64,000 nucleotides of DNA, taken from AP-15 sp963774345. GTDB taxonomy: Bacteria > Pseudomonadota > Alphaproteobacteria > ATCC43930 > CGMCC-115725. The stretch spans positions 124,001 to 188,000 of the forward strand of contig CAVZFB010000065.1 of the NCBI GenBank assembly GCA_963774345.1, read 5' to 3'. The position numbers and the translations under genes are program-made. Each line of letters opens with the position of its first letter. The stretch's first letter is position 1. Under the pieces are notes generated by a model that worked only from the letters and a program-made list of their open reading frames with translations, was not told the origin of the DNA and ran no database searches. Shown here one piece after another: positions 44,477 through 53,284 of this stretch.

Positions 44477-46528
44477 TTGAAACGGGTTCGTCGGGGGAAG
44501 CGAAGCATGTTGTCGAGGCGGAACCGGGAACCGCCCCCGAGTACGACAGAGCCGACTTCGTTCGCCGGGCGGGCAAAGGATCTGGGCGCACTCCGCGACG
44601 CTGTGGTCGACGCCGCGGGCGTCGGCACCGGTTTGTGGCTCAGCTATCTGTTTGTGCTGTTTTATTTCGCCATTGCCGCCGGCGCGGTCACGCACCGCGA
44701 TCTGCTGCTCGAAAATCCGGTCAAATTGCCGTTCCTGAATGTCGAATTGCCGCTCAAGGCCTTCTTTGTCCTAGGGCCGCTGGTCTTTCTGATCGTACAC
44801 GCCTATGTGCTGCTGCATTTCGTATTGCTGGCCGGCAAGCTCGGCGCTTTTCACTCCGAATTGGAGTGGCAGGTCAAATCGGACGACACGCGAGCGCATC
44901 TGCGCCGGCAATTACCCAGCAACATCTTCGTCCAGTCCTTAGCCGGCCCGCGCGACGTGCGCGAGGGCCCGATTGGTTTTCTACTGCGACTAGTGATCCG
45001 GATCAGCCTTATCGCCGGGCCAATCGCATTGTTGGTTCTGTTTCAGCTGCAATTCCTGCCCTATCACAGCGAGTGGATCACCAATTGGCAGCGCATTGCG
45101 GTCCTGATCGACCTCGCTCTGCTGTGGATCCTATGGCCGCCGATCGCTCGCGTCGATACCAAGCTTCTCGGATTTAGCGACTTCAGGCGGCCAAAAATTC
45201 AGGCTTGGGCTGTTGTTAGCGTCCTCCCAATCTTGCTGGTGGTCACGATCGCAACCTTCCCTGGCGAATGGCTAGAAGAAAACCTGCCGCCGGTGCGGTT
45301 GGTACCGACAACTTGGAAAGCATGGACAGCACCCAGCATTGAAGCGATCCAGAGGGCGCGATCGGGTTGGGCGACGCTTCATGAGCTGCTGGTGGCGGGC
45401 TATTTCAATCTTGTGACCGACAGCCCGAAAAGCCTGTGCTCGAACGTCCTGGTGCTTCCTGACTTCAAGGCCGGCGATCGGGTCAAATTCGATGCCGAAA
45501 GCAAGATCTCGATCGGGTCGGATGCGCTGTCATTGCGCGGCCGTGATTTGCAAGGAGCTGTCTTTATCCGTGCCCATCTCGACAAGGCCGACTTTACCGG
45601 GGCGCAACTGCAGGGCGCCACTTTCAACGGCGCCGATCTGCGCGAGGCAAAGTTCAAGTGCGATTCCGCTGGCGATGAACGGAAGTGCGCGGAGCTGCAG
45701 GGCGCCTCGCTCGACTTCGCGCAGCTACAAGGCGCTGATCTGAAAGGCGCGCAGCTGCAGGGCGCTACTTTATTTAAAGCGCAGCTGCAGGGCGCCTCTC
45801 TGGAATACGCGCAGCTGCAGGGTGCCTTCCTCGACGAGACAGGACTGTGGGGCGCCGATCTCAATCGCGCGCAGCTGCAGGGCGCCTCACTCTTTGGCGC
45901 GCAGCTGCAGGGTGCCGTTCTGGTAGTGGCGCAGTTGCAGGGTGCCTCACTCGACTTCGCGCAACTACAAGGCGTCTTGCTCGACGACGCGGAACTGCGA
46001 ACCACTTCGCTCATCGGCATCTTCGTGTGGAGAGCCAGGGGGGCCCCGGGCGAAGTGAAGGACGCGCTCATTGAAGGCCTTCGGCCCGGACCGAAATATC
46101 AAGGATTGGATTGCCCGAACGAGAAAGGAGTGTGCGATTGGTCGGACCAATCCTACGGAGTCCTGAAATCGCAAATCGAGCAGATGCCGTCAGGCAACGC
46201 ACGTGACCAGGCCTTGAAGCGGATCGAGCCGCTCGGGCAGAAGCCGTATGAAGAGGATCCCAAATCGGCCAATGCTTGGCGCACACTTGAGCAGGCGTCG
46301 AACCGGTCGGCTGAGACCTACCCGCAGCGCCTGGCCGAAACGCTGATTAAGCTCGGCTGCGACGCCGCCGGGCCGCCCTACGTTATCGGCGGAATATACC
46401 GGCGGCTCAACCCTATCGACCTCAATTCCGAAAAAACGGCTGAGATCGCAGCCGCCTTCCTCAATGAGTCGAAGTGCCCCGGCGCGCGGGGACTGTCGGC
46501 GGAGGACAGGCGAGCCTGCAACATATAA
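44477..46528 (+). CDS. Membrane-anchored pentapeptide-repeat protein
   Basis: 683 residues from TTG 44477, after AGAAAGG. Residues about 50-290 hold four or so membrane segments (LWLSYLFVLFYFAIAAGAV, FFVLGPLVFLIVHAYVLLHF, ISLIAGPIALLVLFQL, ISLVAL-like). Residues about 350-515 are pentapeptide repeats forming a right-handed beta helix, dominated by A(Q)LQGA units such as LKGAQLQGATLFKAQLQGAS; the DNA shows 30-bp near-repeats with GCAGCTGCAGGGC. The last 165 residues have no recognised domain but contain paired cysteines (DCPNEKGVCDW). Pentapeptide proteins can mimic DNA or act as scaffolds; this membrane type is uncharacterised. Apparently monocistronic. Confidence 0.8.
   Translation: MKRVRRGKRSMLSRRNREPPPSTTEPTSFAGRAKDLGALRDAVVDAAGVGTGLWLSYLFVLFYFAIAAGAVTHRDLLLENPVKLPFLNVELPLKAFFVLGPLVFLIVHAYVLLHFVLLAGKLGAFHSELEWQVKSDDTRAHLRRQLPSNIFVQSLAGPRDVREGPIGFLLRLVIRISLIAGPIALLVLFQLQFLPYHSEWITNWQRIAVLIDLALLWILWPPIARVDTKLLGFSDFRRPKIQAWAVVSVLPILLVVTIATFPGEWLEENLPPVRLVPTTWKAWTAPSIEAIQRARSGWATLHELLVAGYFNLVTDSPKSLCSNVLVLPDFKAGDRVKFDAESKISIGSDALSLRGRDLQGAVFIRAHLDKADFTGAQLQGATFNGADLREAKFKCDSAGDERKCAELQGASLDFAQLQGADLKGAQLQGATLFKAQLQGASLEYAQLQGAFLDETGLWGADLNRAQLQGASLFGAQLQGAVLVVAQLQGASLDFAQLQGVLLDDAELRTTSLIGIFVWRARGAPGEVKDALIEGLRPGPKYQGLDCPNEKGVCDWSDQSYGVLKSQIEQMPSGNARDQALKRIEPLGQKPYEEDPKSANAWRTLEQASNRSAETYPQRLAETLIKLGCDAAGPPYVIGGIYRRLNPIDLNSEKTAEIAAAFLNESKCPGARGLSAEDRRACNI
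45700..45990. repeat. 30-bp degenerate tandem repeats encoding pentapeptide pairs
   Basis: GCGCAGCTGCAGGGCGC-type units recur every 30 bases, with one 60-base gap where a variant unit (ETGLWGADLNR) sits. Sequence identity between units is high, so copy number may vary by slippage. Confidence 0.8.
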
Positions 46529-46586
46529 TCGATGCGGCTCCGAAACCGTCCCCCGCCGGGCCGAAGCCCGTCGGTTCAAGATAGGA

Positions 46587-46820
46587 TCATCGACCCGGCT
46601 TCACGCCTCGCGGTAGCCGCAATCGATGATGCGGGCGGGGCCGTCCACGCCCGAACTCGAGAACCCTGACACTCCATTCTCTGATACGGCCGCCGCTTTT
46701 CGAGAATTTCTGATTGACTTCGGCGATGGCCATTTCTTTGGCTTGCTGGGCGTTTTCGGCGATCAACGTCGCGTAATAGATTTCCTCGCTTAACGACCTA
46801 GTGCAGCTGAACTTTTCCAC
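46587..46820 (-). CDS. Small uncharacterised protein
   Basis: 77 residues. The middle, EEIYYATLIAENAQQAKEMA and IAEVNQKF, resembles the alternating beta/alpha pattern of short DpnD/PcfM-like proteins, with a basic Arg/Pro-rich tail that may be non-native read-through into repeat-like DNA. No ribosome-binding site was noted. Function unknown; could be a real small gene. Confidence 0.4.
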   Translation of the reverse strand: MEKFSCTRSLSEEIYYATLIAENAQQAKEMAIAEVNQKFSKSGGRIREWSVRVLEFGRGRPRPHHRLRLPRGVKPGR

Positions 46821-46882
46821 GTGTCCATCCTCATGGCTCGCCGCCCGACCCGAAAGGAAGAGTAAGGATCAATCATTCAACC

Positions 46883-46960
46883 GTCATTCCCGCAAAAGCG
46901 GGAACCCAGGGGCAAACGACGTGCCGGTCGCCCTGGGTCCCCGCTTGCGCGGGGACGACG
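46883..46960. repeat. REP-like element with two hairpins
   Basis: Two stems, TTCCCGCAAAAGCGGGAA and TCCCCGCTTGCGCGGGGA, are linked by CCCAGGGGC...GCCCTGGG, which also pair. This two-hairpin design is a widespread intergenic repeat type in alphaproteobacteria, usually moved by RAYT-like transposases. No such transposase gene is in the window. Confidence 0.8.
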
Positions 46961-47424
46961 ATATTGTGATGGGATCGTTCATTTCATTGCGGGTCAGACA
47001 CTCGCTGCCGATCGTATTGAACCGTCTGATCGGGAGCAACAGGTCAAGCACGATAGGCGTGTCGGCGAGCACGGCTGTCCGGTTTAACTCCATCGACATG
47101 ATGGGATTAGGCGCGGCAGCATCCGATGCGACCTAAAAGCACGCTTTGCCCGGACTTGATCCGGGCATCCACGTCTAGGGAACCTGTCCGACTAAGCCCA
47201 GGAAGGGCGTGGATGGCCGGGTCGAGCCCGGCCACAGTAACCTGAGGTGCATTGAGTTTTTTTGTACAACCCGTTTCGAACTGGACGGCCGTGGTCAGAA
47301 AGCGGCGATGCGAGGCTGCCGTGTTACGCAGAAACCAAAACGCGCTCGGGCCGGAACCGGCTTCACACCACCCGGCTTCGCGTGTATCGTAAAGTGATTA
47401 TCTCCCTGCAACCTTAGGCCTGTC
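46961..47424. other. Repeat-rich intergenic region
   Basis: About 460 bases upstream of the aminotransferase holding the hairpin pair below. No gene could be supported. Confidence 0.5.
47147..47234. repeat. Second palindromic repeat type (GGGCA/GGCCA hairpins)
   Basis: TGCCCGGACTTGATCCGGGCA (47147-47167) and TGGCCGGGTCGAGCCCGGCCA (47214-47234) are strong hairpins, with flanking ATCCACG/CGTGGAT arms pairing across the middle. A different repeat family from 46883-46960, also typical of Hyphomicrobiales-like genomes. Confidence 0.75.
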
Positions 47425-48631
47425 ATGCCCTTTCTTGCCGACCGTCTTGCGCGCGTCAAACCATCCCCGACCATGGCGATGACCGCCCTCGCCACCGAAT
47501 TGAAGGCGGCCGGGCGCGACATCATCAGCCTGTCGGTCGGCGAACCCGATTTCGATACGCCCGACAATATCAAGGAAGCGGCGATCGCGGCGATGCGGCG
47601 CGGCGAGACCAAATACACCACGTTCGACGGATCGATCGAGCTGAAGCGCGCGGTGGCGGCCAAGTTCAAGCGCGAGAACGATCTCGACTACGAGACTTCG
47701 CAGATCACGATCAGCGCCGGCGGCAAGCAGGTGCTGTACAACGCGATGGTCGCCACCATCAATCCAGGCGACGAGGTCGTGATCCCGGCGCCGTTCTGGG
47801 TGTCGTACCCCGAGATGGTACTGCTGTGCGACGGCACCCCGGTGCCGGTGCCGTGCTCGCAGAACAACGGGTTCCGGCTGCGGCCCGAGGATCTCGACGC
47901 GGCGATTACGCCCAAAACCAAGTGGCTGATCCTGAACTCGCCGTCGAACCCGACCGGGGCCGCCTACAGCGAGGCGGATCTGCGCGTGGTCGCCGACGTT
48001 TTGCTGCGCCACCCGCATGTCTGGGTCATGACCGACGACATGTACGAGCACCTGGTCTACGACGATTTCGAGTATCGGACGATCGCGCAGGTCGAGCCGC
48101 GGCTTTACGAGCGCACCCTGACCGTCAACGGCGTCTCGAAAGCCTATTGCATGACCGGCTGGCGCATCGGCTTTGGCGGCGGCCCCAAGGCCTTGATCAA
48201 GGCGATGGGGGCGATCCAGTCGAATTCGACCGCCAACCCGTGCTCGATCAGCCAGGCGGCGGCGATCGAGGCCTTGAATGGGCCGAAGGATTTCATCCCG
48301 GTCCACAATAAGAGCTTCATGGAGCGGCGCGATCTGGTGGTCGATCTGCTGAACCGGATCCCGGGCCTGTTCTGCCCGCGGCCGGAGGGGGCATTTTACG
48401 TCTATCCCTCCTGCGCCGGGGTCATCGGCAAGCGCACCTCCGCCGGCAAGACGATCGCCAACGACGAGGATTTCGTGCGCTATCTGCTTGCAGGAAACCG
48501 GGGTCGCGGTGGTGCATGGCGAGGCTTTCGGGCTGTCGCCGCATTTCCGCATCTCCTACGCGACGTCGACCGAAATATTGCGCGAGGCCTGCGCGCGTAT
48601 CGACCGCGCCTGCCGTGCGCTGGCGAGCTAG
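47425..48631 (+). pseudogene. Aspartate/aromatic aminotransferase (class I PLP), frameshifted near the end
   Basis: Fold-type I aminotransferase. ISLSVGEPDFDTPDNIKEAA, then TISAGGKQVLYNAMVA, LILNSPSNPTGAAYSEADL (PLP Asn), VMTDDMYEHLVYDDF (PLP Asp/Tyr) and the lysine motif TLTVNGVSKAYCMTGWRIGF are intact. At about 48490 an extra T (CTGCTTGCAGG) shifts the frame; VAVVHGEAFGLSPHFRISYA, with its substrate-binding arginine, and EILREACARIDRACRALAS continue in the shifted frame to TAG 48629-48631. The corrected length of about 400 residues equals the AspC family (type I gamma). It transaminates aspartate or related amino acids with 2-oxoglutarate. Confidence 0.87.
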
Positions 48632-48787
48632 CCCGCGCGCGGCGAAACCGGGGCCGGTTCGGTCTCGCCAGATTTCGTTTGCGTTACGGGCGCCGGCCGC
48701 GCCAGATTTGAGGGACAGACCGGGCGCCGCCGGGCCGTCGTCTCGGCCACACCGCGGTCGTCCAACAAGATGGCTGGAGGCGCCCCT

Positions 48788-50817
48788 ATGGCGAATGCAC
48801 CCGCGGCCCCGCGCTGCGCCGCTCTGATCGGTCCATACCTGTCGGGCAAGACGACCCTGCTCGAAGCCCTGCTGTTCGCGGCCGGTTCGACCGGCCGGCG
48901 CGGCAGTGTGCGCGACGGGAATTCGGTCGGCGACCATGCCCCGGAGGCGCGGGCCCGGCAGATGTCGACCGAGCTCAATGTCGCCAGTGCCAACTTTCTC
49001 GGCGACCCGTGGACGATCCTCGACTGCCCGGGCTCGGTCGAGCTGCTCTACGAGGCGCAGGGGGCGCTGCTGGCGAGCGACGTCGCCGTCGTCGTCGTCG
49101 AGCCCGAGGTCGAACGCGCGCTGACGATCAGCTCGCTGCTGCGCTTTCTCGACCAGCACACGATCCCGCACATGATCTTCATCAACAAGATGGACAACGC
49201 GAACGCGCGGGTGCGGGACGTGCTGGCGGCGTTGCAATCGGTGTCGAGCCGGCCGCTGGTGTTGCGCCAGGTGCCGTTGCGCGACGCCGAGAGCGAGATC
49301 ACCGGCTATGTCGATTTGGTCAGCGAGCGCGCCTACCGCTATCGTCCGGGCCAGGCGTCCGATCTGATACCGTTGCCGGATGGGTTCTGGGACCAGGAAC
49401 GCGAGACCCGCAACGGTCTGATCGAGAAGCTCGCCGATTTCGACGATACCTGCTCGAACAATTGCTCGAAGAGGTCGAACCGCCGAAGGAGGAAATATAC
49501 CGGCATCTGACCCAGACCCTCAAAGGGGCGCAGGTCGTGCCGGTGTTTCTCGGCTCGGGGCTGGCCGATTACGGCGTCCGCCGGTTGTGGAAGGCGCTGC
49601 GTCACGAGACGCCGTCGGCGCAGGAAACCGCGGCGCGGCTCGGGATCGCCGCCGAGGGCGAGCCGCTGGCCCAGGTGATCAAGACCTATCATCTGCCGCA
49701 TACCGGCAAGTTGTCCCTGGTCCGGGTCTGGCGCGGGACGATCACCGAGGGCATGGTGCTGAACGGCACCCGCGTCGCCGGGCTGTTGCGGGTGACCGGC
49801 GGGCAGCACGAAAAGCTCGCCTCGGCGCAAGCCGGCGAGGTGGTCGGGCTGACCCGCATGGAGGACATCGCGACCGGCGCCGTGCTGACCCCCTCGGGGA
49901 AGGCCGACCCGTTGCCGCGGCCCGAGCGTCCGCAGCCGGTCTTCGGCCTCGCGATCGCCTCGGAGAAGCGCGCCGACGACGTCAAATTGACCGGCGCCAT
50001 CGGCAAGCTGGTCGAGGAGGATCCGACCCTCGAACTCGACCAGAACGCCGATACCCAAGAGATGGTGCTGTGGGGACAAGGCGATATCCATCTGCAGATC
50101 GCGATGGACCGCCTGCGCAACCGCCACAATCTCGCGGTCAATGGCCGCCCCGCTGCGGTCCCCTATAAGGAGACGATCCGGCACGGGACCCAGCAGCATT
50201 CGCGCTTCAAGCGGCAGAGCGGCGGCCACGGGCAGTTCGCGGATGTGACGATCGAGGTCAAGGCATTGCCGCGCGGCTCGGGCTTTACCTTCACCGACAG
50301 CGTCGTCGGCGGCGCGATCCCGCGCAACTACATCCCCGCGGTCGAGGAGGGAGTGGTCGAGGCGTTGCACCGCGGTCCGCTCGGCTTCCCGGTCGTCGAT
50401 GTCGCGGTCACGCTGATCACCGGCCAGTTCCACGCCGTCGACAGCTCGGACCAGGCGTTCCATACCGCGGGCCGGCAGGGGGTCCAGGAAGCGCTGCCGA
50501 AATGCGAGCCGATGCTGCTCGAACCGATCGATTCAGTCGAGATCTCGGTCCCCAACGCCTTTACCGCGCGGGTCCAGCGGCTGGTATCCGGCCGCCGCGG
50601 CCAGATCCTCGGCTACGACGCCAAGGAAGGCTGGCCCGGCTGGGATGTGGTCAGCGCCCATATGCCGCAAAACGAATTGCACGATCTGATCGTCGAGCTG
50701 CGTTCGCTGACAATGGGGGTCGGCAGCTTCGCCCATCGCTTCGACCATATGCAGGAGCTGACCGGAAGGCCGGCGGAAAAGGTCCTGGCCTCGCGCACCG
50801 CCGACGCGGCGCAGTAG
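48788..50817 (+). pseudogene. EF-G-like translational GTPase with serine in place of the catalytic histidine, one frameshift
   Basis: About 675 residues after correction. ATG 48788 has GGAGG eight bases upstream. The GTPase domain has ALIGPYLSGKTTLLEALLF (G1), WTILDCPGSVELLYEA (G3) and FINKMDNANARV (G4). Canonical EF-G has DTPGHVDF at G3; the catalytic His is Ser here, as in a conserved family of alphaproteobacterial EF-G-like paralogues. The other EF-G domains follow, with FKRQSGGHGQFADVTIEVKAL and a C-terminal GYDAKEGWPGWDVVSAHMPQ. A missing C near 49447 (GATACCTGCTCG) breaks DFDDTLLEQLLEE. Probably not the main elongation factor; its role is uncertain. Confidence 0.85.
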
Positions 50818-50913
50818 CCCCCAGACGGGGCGTATTGCCGCTCGCGAAACCGTGACTTGGAGCCGAGTGTCGCCGCTCCAGATTATGGATCGCAACGATG
50901 TGAGAGTGCGGCG

Positions 50914-51891
50914 ATGCTGATCCGGCGCAAAAAGGGGTGGGAGCTTCCCGAGAGCGAAGCCACTCCGGAGACGGTGTATCTCGGGCGCAGAGCATTGCTG
51001 AAGGCGATGGGGCTCGGGTCGATATTGGTCCCTGGGCTGGCGCCCGGGCTGATGACGGCGATCGCGGCGCAGGCGACCGAGGAAGATCCTTCGGCCGGGC
51101 TCTATCCGTTCAAGCGCAACCCGCGATATACGCTCGACCGGCCGATTACCGACGCGAAATATTCGGAAAACTACAATAACTTCTATGAATACGGCTCGGA
51201 TAAGTCGGTCGCCGATGACGCCCAACAGCTAAAGATCCGACCCTGGACAATCAAGATCGACGGAATGGTCGAAAAGGAGATGACGGTCGGCATCGACGAT
51301 CTCCTAAAGAAGATGCCGCTCGAAGAGCGGCTCTATCGCCACCGCTGCGTCGAGGCATGGTCGATGGCGGTCCCGTGGAGCGGTTTTGCGATGGCCGCCT
51401 TTGTCGATTTCGCCAATCCGTTGGGTTCGGCCAAATATGTCCGGATGGAGACGTTTCTCGACCCTGCGCAGGCGCCCGGCCAGAAGCAGTTCTGGTATCC
51501 CTGGCCCTATATCGAGGGCCTCACCGTGGCCGAAGCCCGCAACGAACTCGCGTTTTTTGTCACCGGCATGTACGGCAAGCCGGTGCCCAAGCAGGACGGA
51601 GCCCCGCTGCGTTTGGCATTGCCGTGGAAATACGGGTTTAAATCGGCGAAGTCGATCGTGCGCGTCTCGTTCACCGACAAGCAGCCGGTATCGTTCTGGG
51701 AGACCGTGCAGGGCGACGAATACGGCTTCTGGGCGAACGTCAACCCCGAGGTGCCGCATCCACGCTGGAGCCAGGCGAGCGAGCGTGTGCTCGGCAGCGA
51801 CGAGCGCGTCCCGACATTGAAATGGAACGGCTACGGCGAATACGTGGCCCATCTCTATGACGGGCTTCAAAATGAAAAGCTGTTCTTCTGA
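50914..51891 (+). CDS. msrP: Protein-methionine-sulfoxide reductase catalytic subunit MsrP
   Basis: 325 residues. The twin-arginine signal YLGRRALLKAMGLGSI exports the folded molybdoenzyme. Cys145 in YRHRCVEAWSMAVPW is the molybdenum ligand; SENYNNFYEYG, FWYPWPYIEGLTVAEA and LPWKYGFKSAKSI are MsrP hallmarks. It reduces oxidised methionine in periplasmic proteins with electrons from membrane cytochrome MsrQ. No msrQ-like gene follows. A longer start at 50857 would put 19 residues before a site-less ATG; 50914 fits the family. The molybdopterin need links it to the TupBA system. Confidence 0.93.
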   Translation: MLIRRKKGWELPESEATPETVYLGRRALLKAMGLGSILVPGLAPGLMTAIAAQATEEDPSAGLYPFKRNPRYTLDRPITDAKYSENYNNFYEYGSDKSVADDAQQLKIRPWTIKIDGMVEKEMTVGIDDLLKKMPLEERLYRHRCVEAWSMAVPWSGFAMAAFVDFANPLGSAKYVRMETFLDPAQAPGQKQFWYPWPYIEGLTVAEARNELAFFVTGMYGKPVPKQDGAPLRLALPWKYGFKSAKSIVRVSFTDKQPVSFWETVQGDEYGFWANVNPEVPHPRWSQASERVLGSDERVPTLKWNGYGEYVAHLYDGLQNEKLFF

Positions 51892-51993
51892 AATGTCTGT
51901 CGAATAACGCTGCTGTCCAGCCGCTTAATCGGGCCGGCCGGCCGCCCCTGACGCTGCTGTAGATTTCTGCGGAGATCGGCCTCGCGTGATCCA

Positions 51994-52042
51994 TTGACGA
52001 GGCTTCGCAAGTTTGCTAAGAACACTTAGCATCTTTGCGAAG
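51994..52042 (+). promoter_or_regulatory. Promoter and large operator dyad for the XRE/NicO operon
   Basis: TTGACG (51994-51999) and TAAGAA (52017-52022) have 17-base spacing. Overlapping the -10 is an 18+18 inverted repeat: CTTCGCAAGTTTGCTAAG (52003-52020), four bases, then CTTAGCATCTTTGCGAAG (52025-52042); 15 of 18 positions match. The arms end eight bases before the regulator's ATG. Strong candidate for autorepression by the XRE protein. Confidence 0.65.
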
Positions 52043-52049
52043 GTCCGTG

Positions 52050-52388
52050 ATGAAACCCATGTCCCTCGACCGGCTCGCCGCCAACGACAGCACAGCGATC
52101 GCCGCCCAGTGTGCGCGAAAGCTGTTGGAGTTGCGCGCCAGCACGGGTCAGACGCAAAGAGCGCTGGCGCAGCGGCTCAACATGACCGAGTTGATGATCT
52201 CGCGTCTCGAGCGCGGCGATCACGTCCCGAGCCTCAAGACCTTGTGCCGCATCGCCGACGCCTTTGGCCGGCGTCTCGAAATCGTATTTCACGAGCACGA
52301 GCACACCCACGCCGACGGCACCCGCCATTCGCATCCCCACAGCCATCTCGATCCCGCTCACCGGCATGACCATGGGGAAGACGAATGA
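52050..52388 (+). CDS. XRE-family regulator with a histidine-rich C-terminal tail
   Basis: 112 residues. The helix-turn-helix is in STGQTQRALAQRLNMTELMI then SRLERGDHVPSLKTLCRIADAFG (residues 38-75). The tail, from FHEHEHTHADGTRHSHPHSH onward, has about twelve histidines in 28 residues, a metal-binding look rarely attached to an XRE domain. Its stop overlaps the start of a NicO-like permease that itself has a His-rich loop. I infer a Ni/Co/Zn-responsive autorepressor of its own operon, binding the dyad at 52003-52042. A TTG start at 52035 is possible but ATG 52050 is better. Confidence 0.83.
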   Translation: MKPMSLDRLAANDSTAIAAQCARKLLELRASTGQTQRALAQRLNMTELMISRLERGDHVPSLKTLCRIADAFGRRLEIVFHEHEHTHADGTRHSHPHSHLDPAHRHDHGEDE

Positions 52389-53284
52389 TCCAAGGCACGG
52401 GACTGCTGCTGGTCGGCGCGGTCGCCGCAGTCGGCGTATTGCACACGATCGTACCCGACCATTGGCTCCCGATCGCGCTGATTGCACGAGAGCGCGGCTG
52501 GTCGAGAGCCGAGACCGCACGGGCGGCATTGCAAGCCGGGACCGGGCATGTTCTGTCGACCCTGGTGATCGGCTTGGCGGTCTGGGCGGCCGGCGTCGCT
52601 GTCGCTCAACGCTTCGGCCAGTTCGTCGATGCGGCTTCCGGGATCGCCTTGATCGGGTTCGGCGGCTGGGTCGCGTATTCGGCCTGGCGCGAGCTGCATC
52701 CGACGGCCGGACAAGGGCACGGTCACAGCCATGCGCACGATCCGGTCGGCGAGCACGGCCATCATCAGCACCCCCACCCTCACGACGCCCCGTTTGTGCA
52801 CGAGCATCAGCAGGCGCCGGCGGACGATCGGCTCTATGCTCCGCTGCGTGGCAACGCCGCGATGCTGACCCGCCACGTCCACATCCATCGGCACGGCAGC
52901 GCCGCCGCCCATGCCCATTGGCACGACCATTTTCCGGCGACTGCCCATCCTGTCCTTGCCGGGTTCGCGGCCGAGCCGCCATTGCACCTTCACCGCCACA
53001 AAACGACCGCGCGCACCGCCTTGCTGCTGATCCTCGGGTCGTCGCCGATGGTCGAGGGCATCCCGGCGTTTTTCGCGGCGGCAAAGTATGGGGTCGGGCT
53101 GATCATACCGATGGCGGCCGTATTCGCCCTCAGTACGATCACGGCCTATGTCTTACTGTGCGTGCACGCCACGGCGGGGCTGCACCGCCTGCGGCTCGGC
53201 GCATTCGAGCGCTACGGTGAGGTGCTGAGCGGCGCCGTTATCGTCCTGGTCGGGCTGACCTTCGGACTGTGGCCGTCGCTCTAG
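52385..53284 (+). CDS. NicO/RcnA-like nickel/cobalt permease with a histidine-rich loop
   Basis: 299 residues with about six hydrophobic segments. VGAVAAVGVLHTIVPDHWLPI and ARTALLLILGSSPMVEGIPAFFA are the paired motifs of the NicO/HoxN-like family, and the cytoplasmic or periplasmic loop between (residues 105-220) contains long His runs such as GHGHSHAHDPVGEHGHHQ and HVHIHRHG. It probably exports or imports Ni2+/Co2+. Start overlaps the regulator by four bases, so the two form one operon. The direction of transport cannot be decided from sequence. Confidence 0.8.
   Translation: MIQGTGLLLVGAVAAVGVLHTIVPDHWLPIALIARERGWSRAETARAALQAGTGHVLSTLVIGLAVWAAGVAVAQRFGQFVDAASGIALIGFGGWVAYSAWRELHPTAGQGHGHSHAHDPVGEHGHHQHPHPHDAPFVHEHQQAPADDRLYAPLRGNAAMLTRHVHIHRHGSAAAHAHWHDHFPATAHPVLAGFAAEPPLHLHRHKTTARTALLLILGSSPMVEGIPAFFAAAKYGVGLIIPMAAVFALSTITAYVLLCVHATAGLHRLRLGAFERYGEVLSGAVIVLVGLTFGLWPSL

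Noticed and set aside
49009..49450. A second gene starting inside the EF-G-like region
   Set aside because: The upstream frame shows clear GTPase motifs to about 49447, so the later frame is only the shifted continuation of the same gene.
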